Source: Candidatus Acidiferrales bacterium (lineage in GTDB: Bacteria > Acidobacteriota > Terriglobia > Acidoferrales > UBA7541). Taken from it: DNA of 6,452 nucleotides. Position 1 is the first letter of the stretch, and each line of letters starts with the position of its first letter. The stretch lies in the NCBI GenBank assembly GCA_030043155.1, contig JASHYE010000371.1:1-6452 (forward strand). Reading direction: 5' to 3'. Position numbers and translations under genes: made by a program. The notes beneath the pieces were generated by a model that was not told the origin of the DNA, did no database searches, and saw only the letters and a program-made list of their open reading frames with translations. Positions 5,350 to 6,452 of the stretch are shown in pieces.

Positions 5350-6381
5350 ACTCTCTCGGTCGAGGATGAAATCGGGAACTGCCAGAAGAGCGCGGCGGAA
5401 TTCGGAATCTTTCAGGACGCTGAGGCTGTCTTTTGCGCGGTTGGCGTATTCTACGGCAAGACGGCGCGAGCGTTCGAGCGCGCCAGAATCGCGCACCAAC
5501 TCTGTGATTTGCTCGGGCCGCACACTCTGGAAACTTTTCTCGCGAAGAACCGCAGCGACCAGTTCCCTGCCCGAACGGTTTCCGGCGTGACTACCACCAT
5601 TCTGCGAAGTGCCATTTTGCAAAGCGAAGATCAGAGGCAGCGTTACTTTCCCCTCTTTCAAATCGCTCAGAACAGGCTTGCCTAATTTTTCAGACGAAGC
5701 GGTGAAATCGAGCAGATCGTCAACGAGCTGAAATGCGAGTCCCGCCTGATGACCATATTCGGCGAGGGCGCGGCGCACGGAATCGTCTGCGTCGGCGAGA
5801 ACGGCGCCAAGTTCGGCGCATCCGCTGAAAAGACACGCGGTCTTGCGGTACGAAAGGTCCGCGGCTTCGGCTTCGGTGAGGTCGATGCGGTCGAGGCAAG
5901 TGAGCTGAAGAAGCTCGCCTTCGACCATGTTTTGTGTGAGGCTGATGAGAATATCCAGAATGACGAAGTTGCGTTCCTGAAGCGCGAGCTTGAAGGACTG
6001 CATGTAAAGCCAGTCTCCGGCGAGAACGCTCATGTGATTGCCCCAGCGGGCGTTGGCGGAGGGGCGGCCGCGGCGAGTGTTGGCGCCGTCGATGACGTCA
6101 TCGTGAACGAGCGTGGCGCTGTGAATCATTTCGACCACGGCGCCGAGGGAAACAGCGCCGCTGCCCTGATAGCCGCAGGCTCCCGCAGCGAGAAGCAGCA
6201 ACGCGGGCCGCAGGCGCTTGCCCCCGCCTTCGCGAAGATAGCCGCCGATTTCGGCAATGGGCTCGATGGCTTCGCCGGTTTGCGCGGCGATTTCGCGCTC
6301 GACGAGGGCAAGATCGTCGCGGACAAGATCAAAAATTTCGCGAACAGTCAGAACGGCGATAACAGCCTCCACGACTGACAT
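5347..6381 (-). CDS. Long-chain trans-polyprenyl diphosphate synthase (IspB/HepT-like)
   Basis: This cytosolic enzyme condenses isopentenyl diphosphate onto an allylic primer to build an all-trans polyprenyl chain, most likely the side chain of menaquinone or ubiquinone. The 344 residues show the family hallmarks in order: GGGKRLRPALLLL at 52-64; the first aspartate-rich motif DDVID at 94-98, followed by the Arg pair 103-104; YRKTACLF at 178-185 with the conserved Lys180; FQLVDDLLDF at 217-226 with the second motif DDLLD (221-225); and GKPVLSDLKEGKVTLPL at 234-250. Ala89, five residues before the first motif, is small, as in long-chain synthases and unlike the aromatic residue of short-chain FPP/GGPP enzymes. 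A Gly/Ser/Asn-rich loop at about 256-270 looks like a variable insert. The exact chain length cannot be read from sequence. The ATG at 6379-6381 lacks a clear Shine-Dalgarno, but no better in-frame start is near. Confidence 0.93.
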   Translation of the reverse strand: MSVVEAVIAVLTVREIFDLVRDDLALVEREIAAQTGEAIEPIAEIGGYLREGGGKRLRPALLLLAAGACGYQGSGAVSLGAVVEMIHSATLVHDDVIDGANTRRGRPSANARWGNHMSVLAGDWLYMQSFKLALQERNFVILDILISLTQNMVEGELLQLTCLDRIDLTEAEAADLSYRKTACLFSGCAELGAVLADADDSVRRALAEYGHQAGLAFQLVDDLLDFTASSEKLGKPVLSDLKEGKVTLPLIFALQNGTSQNGGSHAGNRSGRELVAAVLREKSFQSVRPEQITELVRDSGALERSRRLAVEYANRAKDSLSVLKDSEFRRALLAVPDFILDRES

Positions 6382-6397
6382 TGCAAAAAGCTTGCAA
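6381..6397 (-). repeat. Small inverted repeat at the start codon of the polyprenyl synthase gene
   Basis: TTGCAA at 6381-6386 and again at 6392-6397 (each self-complementary) flank five bases. In the mRNA this can form a 6-bp stem whose last base is the A of the ATG. No Shine-Dalgarno is visible between it and the start. A role in translation control is possible but the stem is AT-rich and weak. Confidence 0.35.
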
Positions 6398-6400
6398 CGC

Positions 6401-6432
6401 CCGTACTTCAGGGGCTAAAGCCCCTTCTATGT
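6401..6432. repeat. GGGGCTAAAGCCCC-centred palindromic repeat unit
   Basis: GGGGCT (6411-6416) and AGCCCC (6419-6424) form a perfect palindromic hairpin, embedded in a CCGTACTTCA ... TTCTATGTTC context. From memory, units of the type 'cttcaGGGGCTAAAGCCCCtt' are scattered in intergenic regions of acidobacterial genomes, comparable to REP elements. Only this copy is visible, so its repeat status is an inference. Its position just upstream of the polyprenyl synthase gene fits an intergenic REP-like element. No clean T-run follows, so a terminator role is uncertain. Boundaries are approximate. Confidence 0.5.
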
Positions 6433-6452
6433 TCAAGTCTTCATGTCGTGGC

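Noticed and set aside
5749..6378. Plus-strand 209-residue open frame opposite the polyprenyl synthase gene
   Set aside because: It is antisense to a gene with complete family motifs. Its Ala/Gly/Val-rich sequence is typical of an antisense shadow.

Overview
The window looks like a chromosomal housekeeping segment from a moderately GC-rich bacterium, most probably a member of the Acidobacteriota (Koribacter/Terriglobia type). This assignment is an inference from two things. The first is a large exported DUF3857 / transglutaminase-like / TPR protein of a kind common in that phylum. The second is a short GGGGCTAAAGCCCC-centred repeat at the right edge that resembles dispersed repeats I recall from acidobacterial genomes. 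The ribosomal genes do not settle the phylum.

Layout. Positions 1-1047 on the minus strand carry the str operon in the classical order rpsL (S12), rpsG (S7), fusA (EF-G; only the first 43 codons are in the window, the rest lies beyond position 1). The genes are 33 and 29 bases apart. A near-perfect sigma-70 promoter on the minus strand (-35 TTGACA at 1397-1402, -10 TATACT at 1374-1379, 17-base spacer) lies upstream and implies a 5' leader of about 320 bases before the GTG start of rpsL. That leader contains several inverted repeats, two of which overlap and cannot form together.

Positions 1403-2014 hold no convincing gene. This stretch contains several short repeats: a 12-base direct repeat, a 7-base tandem duplication and a 13-base tandem duplication. 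It also has a GC-rich hairpin with a T-rich tail on the minus strand and a weak candidate promoter for the divergent gene. That gene (2015-5227, plus strand) encodes a 1070-residue exported protein with an N-terminal signal or anchor segment, a DUF3857 domain, a transglutaminase-like domain whose expected catalytic cysteine appears to be replaced, a beta-rich linker, about eight TPR repeats and a C-terminal domain with a Cys pair.

A convergent gene (5347-6381, minus strand) encodes a long-chain trans-polyprenyl diphosphate synthase that would supply the isoprenoid side chain of respiratory quinones. A hairpin at its stop codon separates it from the TPR protein gene. The last 71 bases hold its upstream region and the palindromic repeat.

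The three units (translation operon, envelope protein, isoprenoid enzyme) show no evident shared pathway. I see no mobile element, CRISPR array, phage gene or RNA gene. The most interesting material is regulatory (str leader, tandem repeats) and the apparent loss of the transglutaminase nucleophile, rather than a new multi-gene system.
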